Both the position numbers and the translations under genes were made by a program. 64,000 nucleotides of DNA from Reichenbachiella agarivorans (GTDB lineage Bacteria > Bacteroidota > Bacteroidia > Cytophagales > Cyclobacteriaceae), in contig NZ_CP106679.1 in NCBI RefSeq assembly GCF_025502585.1, forward strand, positions 3,131,501-3,195,500, in the 5' to 3' direction. The notes under the pieces are model-generated. The model searched no databases and had not been told where the DNA came from. It was given only the letters and a program-made list of their open reading frames with translations. How positions within the stretch are numbered: position 1 is the first letter of the stretch; every line of letters begins with the position of its first letter. Below, one piece after another: positions 17,261-25,669 of the stretch.

Positions 17261-18385
17261 ATGAAGAATTACAAGGTTTATCCTTTATTTGATATTACAA
17301 TTGAGAAGGGCGAGGGCAATTATGTCTATGACACGGCTGGTGAGAGATACCTCGACTTTTATGGAGGGCATGCTGTCATTTCGATTGGACACTCTCATCC
17401 AACTTATGTAACCTCTATCACTGAGCAAGTCAACAAAATCGGTTTTTATTCCAACTCAGTTCAGATCCCTCAACAAGAAGAACTAGCTGAAAAACTGGGT
17501 GTATTGAGTGGGTATGAAGATTATGATTTGTTTTTGTGTAATTCAGGAGCGGAAGCCAATGAGAATGCACTGAAATTAGCCTCCTTCCAAAATGGAAGAA
17601 ACAAAATAGTGGCTTTCAAAAACGGATTTCACGGGAGAACATCTCTAGCAGTAGCAGCCACTGATAATCCTAAAATCCAAGCAGCTGTCAATGCGACAGA
17701 CAATATTCAGTTGTTTGAATTGGGAGACTTGGAAGGAGTCAAAGCAGCTCTAGCAACCAAAGAGGTGGCTTGTGTGATCATAGAAGGGATACAAGGTGTA
17801 GGAGGAATCAATGATCCAGGAGCAGCCTTTCTTGAAGGCCTACAGAAGGCTTGTAAAGAGACCGGAACGATATTTATCTTGGACGAAGTGCAGTCTGGTT
17901 ATGGCCGTACAGGTAAGTTTTTTGCACATCAGTATGCTGATGTTAAGCCTGATTTGATCACGATTGCCAAAGGTATGGGCAATGGGTTTCCGATAGGAGG
18001 TGTCATTATCTCACCTGATTTCGAAGCGAGTTTTGGACAGTTGGGTACTACCTTTGGAGGCAATCACTTGGCTTGTGCTGCGGGTTTGGCAGTATTAGAC
18101 GTGATGAAGGCTGAAAATCTGATGAATAACTCTCAACAGATCGGTGATTACATCATCTCACAGCTGAAAGATATCAAAAGTATCAAAGAAATAAGAGGCA
18201 AAGGTTTGTTGCTAGGATTGGAGTTTGAAGATTCAGTTAAAGAGTTGCGTGGGGAGTTGTTGAAAAAATATAAGATATTTACAGGTGCAGCTACAAACCC
18301 TAAGGTACTGAGATTGTTGCCGCCCATGACCATCACTAAAACTGAAGCTGATATTTTCATTAACGCATTAACAGATTTGCTATGA
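17261..18385 (+). CDS. argD: N-acylornithine aminotransferase (class III, PLP)
   Basis: Transfers the amino group from glutamate to N-acylglutamate semialdehyde, giving N-acylornithine. The 374-residue protein has the class-III blocks NSGAEANENALKLA, FKNGFHGRTSLAVAAT, ILDEVQSGYGRTGKFFAHQ and TIAKGMGNGFPIGG, the last with the PLP-binding Lys. It is shorter than many ArgD proteins (about 400 residues). Starts two bases after proC stops and overlaps the next gene by 4 bp. A class-III paralogue lies at 34121. Confidence 0.93.
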   Translation: MKNYKVYPLFDITIEKGEGNYVYDTAGERYLDFYGGHAVISIGHSHPTYVTSITEQVNKIGFYSNSVQIPQQEELAEKLGVLSGYEDYDLFLCNSGAEANENALKLASFQNGRNKIVAFKNGFHGRTSLAVAATDNPKIQAAVNATDNIQLFELGDLEGVKAALATKEVACVIIEGIQGVGGINDPGAAFLEGLQKACKETGTIFILDEVQSGYGRTGKFFAHQYADVKPDLITIAKGMGNGFPIGGVIISPDFEASFGQLGTTFGGNHLACAAGLAVLDVMKAENLMNNSQQIGDYIISQLKDIKSIKEIRGKGLLLGLEFEDSVKELRGELLKKYKIFTGAATNPKVLRLLPPMTITKTEADIFINALTDLL

Positions 18386-19338
18386 CCAACTTTTGCTCCA
18401 TCAAAGATGTCGAAGATCCCGCAGGGTGGATCAAAGAAGCTATCGAGCTAAAAGAAAAAATTGAAAAAGATGGACCCTTCGCGAGAAGTGGAAAGTCTAT
18501 TTGTCTCTTGTTTTTCAATCCTAGTCTTAGGACGAGGTTGAGTATGCAGAAGGCTGCATACAACCTAGGGATTGAATCCTTTGTGTTCAACTTGAACTCA
18601 GAGGGATGGCAACTGGAGTTTGGAGATGGAGTGGTGATGAATGGCAATACCAGTGAGCATATCATCGAAGCGGCTGGAGTTATGAGTAGTTATTTTGATG
18701 CGATTGCAGTCAGAGCTTTTGCTACTTTGACACACAAGCAGGATGATTATCAAGAGAAAATTTTGAGTCAGTTTGTGAAGTATTGCTCTGTCCCTGTGAT
18801 CAATATGGAGTCTGCGACTTCACATCCTTTGCAGTCATTTGCCGACATGATTACCATAGAGCAGTTCAAAAAAGTAGCCAAGCCTAAGGTGGTTTTGTCG
18901 TGGGCACCACACCCTAAGGCATTGCCACAGGCGGTAGCTAACTCGTTTCTGCATTGGAGCAATCGAATGGATTATGAGCTGGTTTTGACGCATCCAAAAG
19001 GCTATGAATTAGACCCAGCAATCGTCGGAAATGCAAGGGTAGAATATGATCAAAACAAGGCTTTTTCTGGCGCTGATTTTATCTATGCCAAAAACTGGTC
19101 TGCCTTCAATGATGAGGTCTATGGTCAGGTTGTTTCCAAAGACGAAAGCTGGACTATTACACCCGAAAAAATGGCACTGACCAATCAGGCAAAGTTCATG
19201 CATTGTCTTCCAATCCGAAGAAACGTGATTGCTATGGATGCAGTCTTGGACGGACCAGATTCGATCGTGATTACCCAAGCAGGTCATCGCATCACCTCGG
19301 CACAAATGGTGCTCAAGCAATTGTTGAATATCAAATAA
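18382..19338 (+). CDS. argF': N-acylornithine carbamoyltransferase (SOTCase/AOTCase type)
   Basis: Carbamoylates an N-acylated ornithine, not free ornithine, to N-acylcitrulline. The 318-residue protein has the carbamoyl-phosphate loop FFNPSLRTRLS, HCLPIRRNVIAMDAV near the end, and the long divergent central part typical of the acetyl/succinyl-ornithine enzymes rather than classical ArgF. The residue that separates acetyl from succinyl enzymes (Glu92 in Xanthomonas, Pro90 in Bacteroides fragilis) falls, by my alignment of the MNGNTSEH block, on Ser91. That argues for succinyl use, as Ser at this site is reported to give succinyl specificity. Confidence 0.92.
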   Translation: MTNFCSIKDVEDPAGWIKEAIELKEKIEKDGPFARSGKSICLLFFNPSLRTRLSMQKAAYNLGIESFVFNLNSEGWQLEFGDGVVMNGNTSEHIIEAAGVMSSYFDAIAVRAFATLTHKQDDYQEKILSQFVKYCSVPVINMESATSHPLQSFADMITIEQFKKVAKPKVVLSWAPHPKALPQAVANSFLHWSNRMDYELVLTHPKGYELDPAIVGNARVEYDQNKAFSGADFIYAKNWSAFNDEVYGQVVSKDESWTITPEKMALTNQAKFMHCLPIRRNVIAMDAVLDGPDSIVITQAGHRITSAQMVLKQLLNIK

Positions 19339-19349
19339 TCAAATAGAAA

Positions 19350-20132
19350 ATGGAGTCTTTGACAGTCGTCAAAATAGGAGGGAAAGTCATCAATGAAGAG
19401 GCTGAACTGGAGATCTTTTTGAAGAAATTTGCGGCACTGAAAGGTAACAAAGTATTGGTACATGGAGGTGGTAACATCGCCTCTGTCGTACAAAACAAAA
19501 TGGGCATACCTCCTGTGATGGTAGAGGGTAGAAGGATCACTGATGCAGATACCATTGAGATTGTCTCTATGGTATTTAGTGGCTTAAATAAAAAGATAGT
19601 TGCAAAGCTACAATCTCTTGGGATTCAGTCACTTGGTTTGTCTGGCGCAGATGCAAATCTTATTCAGTCCAAAAAGCGAAGTGTTACTACAATAGATTAT
19701 GGATATGTTGGTGATGTTGAGAAAGTTAATACTTCCTTTTTAAAGTCATTATTCGATCTTGAGGTCGTGCCAGTCGTATGTGCTTTGACACACGACAACC
19801 AAGGGCAGCTATTGAATACCAACGCAGATACCATTGCTTCTGAACTAGCACGAGGGGTGGCGGATCACTATCAGGTGGACTTGGTGTATTGTTTCGAACA
19901 GCCAGGTGTATTGAGTGATTTTGAAAACAAGGTTGTCATCCCTGAGATTACTCCAGAGAGCTATGCCAAGTATAAGGCAGAGGGAGTAATTGTTGACGGC
20001 ATGATCCCGAAATTGGACAATGCATTTGATGCGATCAGTGCTGGTGTGGATACTGTGAAAATCTGCCACTTTGAAGCACTCGACAAGATACAATCAAGCG
20101 ACTATCCAGGAACCAAATTATGCTTGAAATAG
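19350..20132 (+). CDS. argB: acetylglutamate kinase (N-acylglutamate kinase)
   Basis: Phosphorylates N-acylglutamate in the second step of the pathway. The 260-residue protein shows the amino-acid-kinase fold: VVKIGGKVINEE (Lys near the ATP phosphates), VHGGGNIASVVQ, SGADANLI, and VPVVCALTHDNQGQLLNTNADTIAS. Starts 11 bp after the carbamoyltransferase stop and overlaps argE by 13 bp. If the transferase at 18382 is succinyl specific, this enzyme would need to accept N-succinylglutamate. Confidence 0.93.
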   Translation: MESLTVVKIGGKVINEEAELEIFLKKFAALKGNKVLVHGGGNIASVVQNKMGIPPVMVEGRRITDADTIEIVSMVFSGLNKKIVAKLQSLGIQSLGLSGADANLIQSKKRSVTTIDYGYVGDVEKVNTSFLKSLFDLEVVPVVCALTHDNQGQLLNTNADTIASELARGVADHYQVDLVYCFEQPGVLSDFENKVVIPEITPESYAKYKAEGVIVDGMIPKLDNAFDAISAGVDTVKICHFEALDKIQSSDYPGTKLCLK

Positions 20133-21199
20133 ATTCGTCATATCATAACAATACCCGTGAAGCGGTAGCGCTTTTATCGGCGATGATTGAGACAGAATCT
20201 CTGAGTCGAGAAGAAGAAAATGTGGCTAAACTAGTTCGAAAGTTTCTAGAAAATAAGGGTGTAGCGGTGCATCAAAAAAGAAACAATCTTTGGGCAAAAT
20301 CAAAGACGTTTTCCAAGCACAAACCCACCATACTTTTGAACTCCCACATAGACACGGTCAAGCCTGCCAAGTCTTATACTTTGGATCCGTTCAAGGCACA
20401 AATCATTGAGGGTAGATTGCACGGTTTGGGTAGTAATGATGCAGGCGGACCTTTGGTCTCCTTGATCATGACTTTCCTGCATTTTCATGAACTGAGTGAT
20501 CTACCATATAATTTGATTTTGGCAGTCACTGCCGAAGAAGAAATATCAGGGATCAATGGAATCGCTTCGATCATCTCCGAACTGGGAAAGATCGATTTGG
20601 CGATCGTGGGCGAACCGACCCTGATGGATATGGCGATTGCTGAAAAGGGGCTGATCGTGATTGACTGTGAAGCCAAAGGCGTGAGTGGTCATGCTGCCAG
20701 AGAAGAAGGAGTCAATGCGATCTACAAAGCATTGACGGAAATTGAGAAATTGAAAAACTACCAGTTCGAGAAGGAGTCAGCTTACCTAGGACCAATCAAG
20801 AAAACAGTCACTCTGATAGAAGCAGGCACCCAGCACAACGTAGTACCTGACTCCTGCAGGTTTGTCTTGGATGTACGTACCACAGATGCTTACACCAATC
20901 AAGAAGTAGTCGAAATTTTAGAGCGGGAAATTGATGTCATATTCAATCCAAGATCCTTGCGTTTGAATTCTTCGGGTATTTCTCCCGAGCATCCTATCGT
21001 GCTGAGAGGAGAAAGCTTGGGGATGAAAAAATATGGTTCGCCTACTTTGTCAGATCAGGCTTTGATGCCTTTCAAATCGATCAAGATAGGGCCAGGAGAT
21101 TCGGCGCGTTCTCATACTGCTGATGAGTATATCTATGTGGATGAGATCGAAAAGGGAATCCAATTGTATATCCAGTTGTTGGATGGGTTGGTGATATAG
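20120..21199 (+). CDS. argE: M20-family deacylase (ArgE-type)
   Basis: Removes the acyl group late in arginine synthesis, probably from N-acylcitrulline, since free ornithine is not used by the transcarbamylase. The 359-residue M20 metallopeptidase fold is shown by LLNSHIDTVKP (metal-binding His and the Asp two residues on), LGSNDAGGPLVSLI (bridging Asp), VTAEEEISG (catalytic Glu plus metal Glu) and KGVSGHAAREEGV from the lid domain. It overlaps argB and is followed by a 176-bp gap before argH. Confidence 0.9.
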   Translation: MLEIDSSYHNNTREAVALLSAMIETESLSREEENVAKLVRKFLENKGVAVHQKRNNLWAKSKTFSKHKPTILLNSHIDTVKPAKSYTLDPFKAQIIEGRLHGLGSNDAGGPLVSLIMTFLHFHELSDLPYNLILAVTAEEEISGINGIASIISELGKIDLAIVGEPTLMDMAIAEKGLIVIDCEAKGVSGHAAREEGVNAIYKALTEIEKLKNYQFEKESAYLGPIKKTVTLIEAGTQHNVVPDSCRFVLDVRTTDAYTNQEVVEILEREIDVIFNPRSLRLNSSGISPEHPIVLRGESLGMKKYGSPTLSDQALMPFKSIKIGPGDSARSHTADEYIYVDEIEKGIQLYIQLLDGLVI

Positions 21200-21306
21200 T
21201 TTGAAGAGTTTAGACTAATAAAAGTGCTTTGGAAAGTCTCTGTAATTAGTTGAGAGGATGATATTTAAGCATAAAGCTGTCATTTCGACGTAGGAGAAAT
21301 AACAAA

Positions 21307-21331
21307 GAAATACTTTCGATGAAAGTATTTC
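21307..21331. promoter_or_regulatory. 11-bp perfect inverted repeat before argH
   Basis: GAAATACTTTC (21307-21317), GAT, GAAAGTATTTC (21321-21331). It lies 45 bp before the argH ATG in the only long gap of the operon and is a candidate operator or attenuation hairpin. The octamer GACGTAGG occurs on both sides of it. Confidence 0.45.
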
Positions 21332-21375
21332 AATATTTGATAACAGGACGTAGGTCAATAATAAAGCAATACAAC

Positions 21376-22710
21376 ATGAAACTTTGGGACAAAGGCAATA
21401 CAGAAGTATCTAAGGACATAGAAAACTACACCGTCGGACGAGACAGGGAACTGGACTTGCTCTTAGCATCCTTTGATGTCTATGGATCGATGGCGCACAC
21501 CATCATGCTCGAAAGCATTGGATTGCTCACCACACCTGAATTGGCAGAGGTACAAGTTGAACTCAAGGAGATACTAAAAGTGATCGCAGCAGGTGATTTT
21601 GTCATCGAAGAAGGGATCGAAGATGTACACTCACAAGTGGAATTGATGCTGACCCGCAAACTGGGAGATACTGGCAAGAAAATCCATAGCGGACGCTCTC
21701 GCAATGACCAAGTTTTGGTTGATCTGCGTCTATTCATCCGACACGAAATCAAAACGATTGCCGAGCTGGTCACAGAGCTATTCGAAACCCTCAACAACCT
21801 GAGCAAGCAACACAAAGATATTTTGATCCCTGGTTATACACATTTGCAAGTAGCCATGCCATCTTCTTTTGGCTTGTGGTTTGGTGCCTATGCGGAAAGT
21901 TTGACAGATGATTTGCACCTGTTGCAAGCAGCGTACAAAGTGACGAATCAGAACCCCTTAGGTTCTGGTGCAGGCTATGGTTCGTCCTTTCCTTTGGATA
22001 GACAAATGACAACTGACCTGTTGGGCTTTGATGACCTGAGCTACAATGTCGTCTATGCACAGATGAGCAGAGGCAAGGTCGAGAAGACCGTCGCTTTCGC
22101 CATGAACAGCATCGCATCGACGCTTTCTCGTATGAGCATGGATATATGCCTGTACAATTCTCAGAACTTCGGTTTTCTAGAGTTGCCAGCCGAGATGACC
22201 ACAGGATCGAGCATCATGCCGCACAAGAAAAATCCAGACGTGTTTGAGCTAATCCGTGCCAAGATGAACAAGCTGCAGGCACTGAGCACTGAGATCAGTC
22301 TGATCACGACCAATTTGCCGTCTGGTTACCATAGAGACATGCAGACGATCAAGGAGACTTTTCTACCTGCATTTTACGAACTGAAGTCAACCCTAGAGAT
22401 AGCGATCTTTGCGATGAAGAACATCAAGGTGAAAGACGGGATCGTTCAGGATGAGAAGTACAAGGATTTGTTTAGTGTAGAAGAGGTGAACAGATTGGTG
22501 CTGCAAGGCGTGCCATTCAGAGATGCTTACATCCAAGTCGGCAAGGCGATCCAAGAAGGCTCAGACAAGCTCTCCAAGGAAGTGAATCACACCCATCTTG
22601 GCAGCATAGGTAATCCAGCTAATGATCAAGTAGAAGCGAAACTAAAAGCCGTGTTGGCTGGCTTTGGATTTGAGAAGGCAGAAGAGGCTTTGAAGAAGTT
22701 GGTGGGGTAG
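21376..22710 (+). CDS. argH: argininosuccinate lyase
   Basis: Cleaves argininosuccinate to arginine and fumarate. The 444-residue protein has the fumarase/aspartase-superfamily blocks KIHSGRSRNDQVLVDLRLF, IPGYTHLQVAMPSSFGLW and the signature TTGSSIMPHKKNPDVFEL with the flexible loop Ser. The frame is open 19 codons further upstream, but ATG 21376 (MKLWDKGN) is the conserved start, and the upstream part would run across an inverted repeat. Confidence 0.95.
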   Translation: MKLWDKGNTEVSKDIENYTVGRDRELDLLLASFDVYGSMAHTIMLESIGLLTTPELAEVQVELKEILKVIAAGDFVIEEGIEDVHSQVELMLTRKLGDTGKKIHSGRSRNDQVLVDLRLFIRHEIKTIAELVTELFETLNNLSKQHKDILIPGYTHLQVAMPSSFGLWFGAYAESLTDDLHLLQAAYKVTNQNPLGSGAGYGSSFPLDRQMTTDLLGFDDLSYNVVYAQMSRGKVEKTVAFAMNSIASTLSRMSMDICLYNSQNFGFLELPAEMTTGSSIMPHKKNPDVFELIRAKMNKLQALSTEISLITTNLPSGYHRDMQTIKETFLPAFYELKSTLEIAIFAMKNIKVKDGIVQDEKYKDLFSVEEVNRLVLQGVPFRDAYIQVGKAIQEGSDKLSKEVNHTHLGSIGNPANDQVEAKLKAVLAGFGFEKAEEALKKLVG

Positions 22711-22832
22711 AGAATGTTATTTATTGACAAGGTTAATTGTTATTTGTCTTTATTTCAATGACTTATATGTTGTGATTCTAGGATTTTAGGATTCGATTTA
22801 TTATCTTATCTATCCACCTAAAATCCAAAGTT

Positions 22833-23300
22833 ATGGTTAAGAACTATCGAGGTGTACAAGAGGTAAAACCTGTTGTCATCGAAACCCAAGCTATTTCGGT
22901 CAAGGACTATATGTCCACCAGACTGATAACCTTCGATCCCGAGCAATCTATCATGGAGGTAGTAGATCAATTGTTAACTCATCGCATATCGGGAGCACCA
23001 GTGGTCAATCACATGGGCGAACTGGTCGGTGTGATCTCAGAGGGCGATTGCCTCAAAGAAGTCGTCAAAGGCAAATACCACAATCTGCCGATTTTGGGAG
23101 GTAAGGTCAAGGATCACATGGCTAGCAATGTGATCAGGATTCATCCCGATACCAATATACTTGAAGCGGCCAAGATGTTTTTGGAGATGAAGATTCGGAG
23201 ATTCCCTGTGCAAGATGATCATGGCAGGCTGATCGGTCAGATCAGTCAAAAGGACGTCATGCGGGCGGTAAAGAATTTGAAAAGCGAAAATTGGCACTAG
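22833..23300 (+). CDS. tandem CBS-domain protein
   Basis: A 155-residue cytoplasmic protein made of two CBS motifs: about residues 25-80 (VKDYMSTRLITFDPEQSIME ending GVISEGDCLKEV) and about 90-150 (VKDHMASNVIRIHPDTNILE ending GQISQKDVMRAV). CBS pairs bind adenosine nucleotides and report energy state. With no catalytic domain attached, this one must act on a partner that is not obvious here. The stop codon lies inside a terminator stem. Confidence 0.9.
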   Translation: MVKNYRGVQEVKPVVIETQAISVKDYMSTRLITFDPEQSIMEVVDQLLTHRISGAPVVNHMGELVGVISEGDCLKEVVKGKYHNLPILGGKVKDHMASNVIRIHPDTNILEAAKMFLEMKIRRFPVQDDHGRLIGQISQKDVMRAVKNLKSENWH

Positions 23301-23318
23301 GTCTCCTAGTGCTTTTTT
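23294..23318. terminator. terminator at the end of the CBS gene, shared with the opposite strand
   Basis: GCACTAGG (23294-23301), a three-base loop, CCTAGTGC (23305-23312) and seven T bases. The stop codons of the CBS gene and of the small opposite-strand ORF both fall in this stem, so it may serve both directions, though only the plus strand has a T tract. Confidence 0.8.
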
Positions 23319-23437
23319 TCTTGCTTTATATGCCAGTGATCTTCTTTGTTGTCAATATGTATTTGATTGGCCTGGATGCCAAAAAGAATCAAAGCAATTA
23401 CTGACCAACCAATGGCTACTATTTCTATCGTGTCCAT
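23306..23437 (-). CDS. candidate 43-residue single-pass membrane protein
   Basis: An unlisted small ORF reading MDTIEIVAIGWSVIALILFG and continuing IQANQIHIDNKEDHWHIK, then QEKKH. Residues 4-23 form one hydrophobic transmembrane helix, and the rest is a charged, His-containing tail. It lies 120 bp downstream of the histidine kinase in the same direction, and its stop sits in the convergent terminator, which makes it a fitting last gene of the FIST/kinase operon. No homologue is recognised; it could be chance. Confidence 0.45.
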   Translation of the reverse strand: MDTIEIVAIGWSVIALILFGIQANQIHIDNKEDHWHIKQEKKH

Positions 23438-23557
23438 TTTCGGGATGTTTTATTTCCACTGACATAGACAAAACCATACCGAAATGTTATAATCCTAATA
23501 AATAGGTAAAATGCGTAGTGGTTGGTGTAAGCAGTTGACACTTAGTGTCGTGCATAA

Positions 23558-24439
23558 TCAGTGTCTCTCCAAGTTAGGAATGATGATGGTAAACTTGGTT
23601 CCCATGCCAAAAGTGGAGTCTACGGAGATTTGACCTTCCAGCTTCTGGATGGCTTCCTTGACAATGTACAATCCCAAACCCGAGCCTTTGGAGTCTGGAC
23701 TTGCTCTGTAAAACATGTCGAATATTTTTTGCAGGTAGGTTTGTTCGATTCCTATTCCATTGTCTTCTATTTCAACTTTCATTTGCTTTTCATCAATGAC
23801 GGCCTCTATGTTGACAAAACTATCTGAGATGTTGGTGTTTTGGTATTTGATGGCGTTGGAGATGAGGTTGTTGAAAATGATGGTGAGTCTACGCTGGTCG
23901 CAGTAGAACTTTTCCTTGGCATCTATGTTGACCAATTTGAGCAAGGTTGAGCAGCCTGGTAGATAATTGAGGTGCTTAAACGACTCATTGATGATCTCAG
24001 CGATATCTACTTCTTTCTTTTCTACATCCAATCTAGAGTTTCTAGAATAGTCGATGATATCACTGATGAACTTGTCTAGATTGACCGTACTATCTCTGAG
24101 TAGTTTGAGATAGCCTTGTATATCATACTGTTTGTTTTCTTTTTCAATGATGTTGAGCAATCCCAAAATAGAGAGGAGGGGAGCCCGCAGATCGTGAGAG
24201 GTGCTGTATACGAAACGATCCATTTCTTCATTGATTTTTTTTAGTTCTTGGTTGGCATCCAGCAACTCTTCCGAGCTCACATTCATGACGCGCTCGATGA
24301 GTTCTTGGTCTCGCTCAAAGTTGTCGTAGGTTTCGCTGATGTTGTCTAGCAGAGGCATCAATTCAGTAGGTATGGGATACCCCTTGGTGTATTTTTTGAT
24401 TTGCTTCTGTAGTAGGTCGTTATGTTTTACGGAATCCAT
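23558..24439 (-). CDS. soluble sensor histidine kinase
   Basis: A 293-residue kinase with no transmembrane segment. Residues 1-70 are a short coiled-coil-like lead. The dimerisation/phosphoacceptor helix FVYSTSHDLRAPLLSIL carries His82. The ATPase part has the N box NLISNAIKYQN, G1 DNGIGIEQTYLQKIF, F box MFYRASPDSKG and G2 SGLGLYIVKEAI. Since it has no sensor domain, the input probably comes from the FIST protein encoded just upstream, whose stop it overlaps by one base. No response regulator gene is adjacent. Confidence 0.92.
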   Translation of the reverse strand: MDSVKHNDLLQKQIKKYTKGYPIPTELMPLLDNISETYDNFERDQELIERVMNVSSEELLDANQELKKINEEMDRFVYSTSHDLRAPLLSILGLLNIIEKENKQYDIQGYLKLLRDSTVNLDKFISDIIDYSRNSRLDVEKKEVDIAEIINESFKHLNYLPGCSTLLKLVNIDAKEKFYCDQRRLTIIFNNLISNAIKYQNTNISDSFVNIEAVIDEKQMKVEIEDNGIGIEQTYLQKIFDMFYRASPDSKGSGLGLYIVKEAIQKLEGQISVDSTFGMGTKFTIIIPNLERH

Positions 24440-25575
24440 TAGGCTTCTCTAAATGCTGTAATAACTACACTTTGATTGTGTAACTCACTTTTTGTTTGGG
24501 GTGTGCATGGTGATATTTCTCCGTGCGAATAGAATCCTATCATGGGAGTTTTACTCCCAAATTTCGAATTTACACATTCTACTTCATCGAGAGTCCAATC
24601 TTTCAAAACATTTCGTCTACCTACACAATTAAATATCAGTACAAAGTCAGGGTTTTCATAATTCAACTTGTTCAAAACCAATTCAGCTGCTGTTTCTGAA
24701 GATCGAATCAGTGATGATATGTTGGTCTTCATCATGCGGATGCTGTCGCCTTCATTGAAGTTACCAGCATAGCTGATCGATTCATCTTCGTGGAAGGCTA
24801 TTACACCACGGACGATTCGTTTGGATCCACCCTTCTTTTTGATTCCTAATGGATAAAAGATGCTGTCTTGGACTACATCATCAACTAGGCCATTGAGGTA
24901 TTGGGTATAAAAATGACTGGCACTTTTATGGTCTATTTCATAGACACGGTTGTCTGTGGCTTTGGTGATGGTTTTTTCTGCACCAAAAGAAGACCAAGCA
25001 CTATCCAAGCTATGCACGACTTGCAGGTCTTCTCCACTGAATCCTATCCCTATGACTCTGCCTTCTTTGGGAGGACCGTTGAGTCCTATCAGTGATTGGA
25101 CGGAAGAGTTGCGTGTACCTGTCATGCCTCCCGTGATGGGTACATGTTCTGATAGATTGATGTGTATCCCAGTGAGTAGATCGGATCCATTGATTTTTTG
25201 ATAATCTCCGATGATGATTAGGTTGGAAATTAAATCTTTGTCCAAATCAGCTGAGAGGTGTGTGCCTGCATCAAAACTGTCCTTTACATCTTGGATGTCT
25301 ACCTGTAGCGCTTGTACGACTGTCTTTTCAAACAAAATAGCAGAAACAATAATGTAGTTGTCCGAAATGGTATGGTTGAGTATCTCACCATTGGTAGAGC
25401 AAGTGATAATGTCAGCATGTGGGTAACGTGTCTTGAGTTCAGCATATCTTTCTGCATGTCTAATCAAGTCGATTGGACCAAAGGCGAAAACGAGATTGGC
25501 ACGTTCTCCAAGGTTTTTATCTGCTACATACTGCCAGTGATCTTGTTCAGACCACTTGATTTGCTCTACTATCAT
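24439..25575 (-). CDS. FIST-domain sensor protein
   Basis: A 378-residue protein with FIST_N (about residues 30-215; YPHADIITCSTNGEI, then HVPITGGMTGTRNSS) followed by FIST_C (about 225-370; VLIFNCVGRRNVLK, then TPMIGFYSHGEISP). FIST proteins are sensory partners of kinases and cyclases; some (NosP) bind heme and sense nitric oxide next to a kinase. Whether this one binds heme is unknown. Its start is 95 bp from the next gene upstream, so the pair is likely its own transcript. Confidence 0.9.
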   Translation of the reverse strand: MIVEQIKWSEQDHWQYVADKNLGERANLVFAFGPIDLIRHAERYAELKTRYPHADIITCSTNGEILNHTISDNYIIVSAILFEKTVVQALQVDIQDVKDSFDAGTHLSADLDKDLISNLIIIGDYQKINGSDLLTGIHINLSEHVPITGGMTGTRNSSVQSLIGLNGPPKEGRVIGIGFSGEDLQVVHSLDSAWSSFGAEKTITKATDNRVYEIDHKSASHFYTQYLNGLVDDVVQDSIFYPLGIKKKGGSKRIVRGVIAFHEDESISYAGNFNEGDSIRMMKTNISSLIRSSETAAELVLNKLNYENPDFVLIFNCVGRRNVLKDWTLDEVECVNSKFGSKTPMIGFYSHGEISPCTPQTKSELHNQSVVITAFREA

Positions 25576-25669
25576 TGATGAGTTGGTATGGATTTAGGCG
25601 ATGAAGCCCAGGGTTCAATGTATCAAAAGTCAATATAATAATTCTGCTGTTTTGGGACTTCCAAAATCA

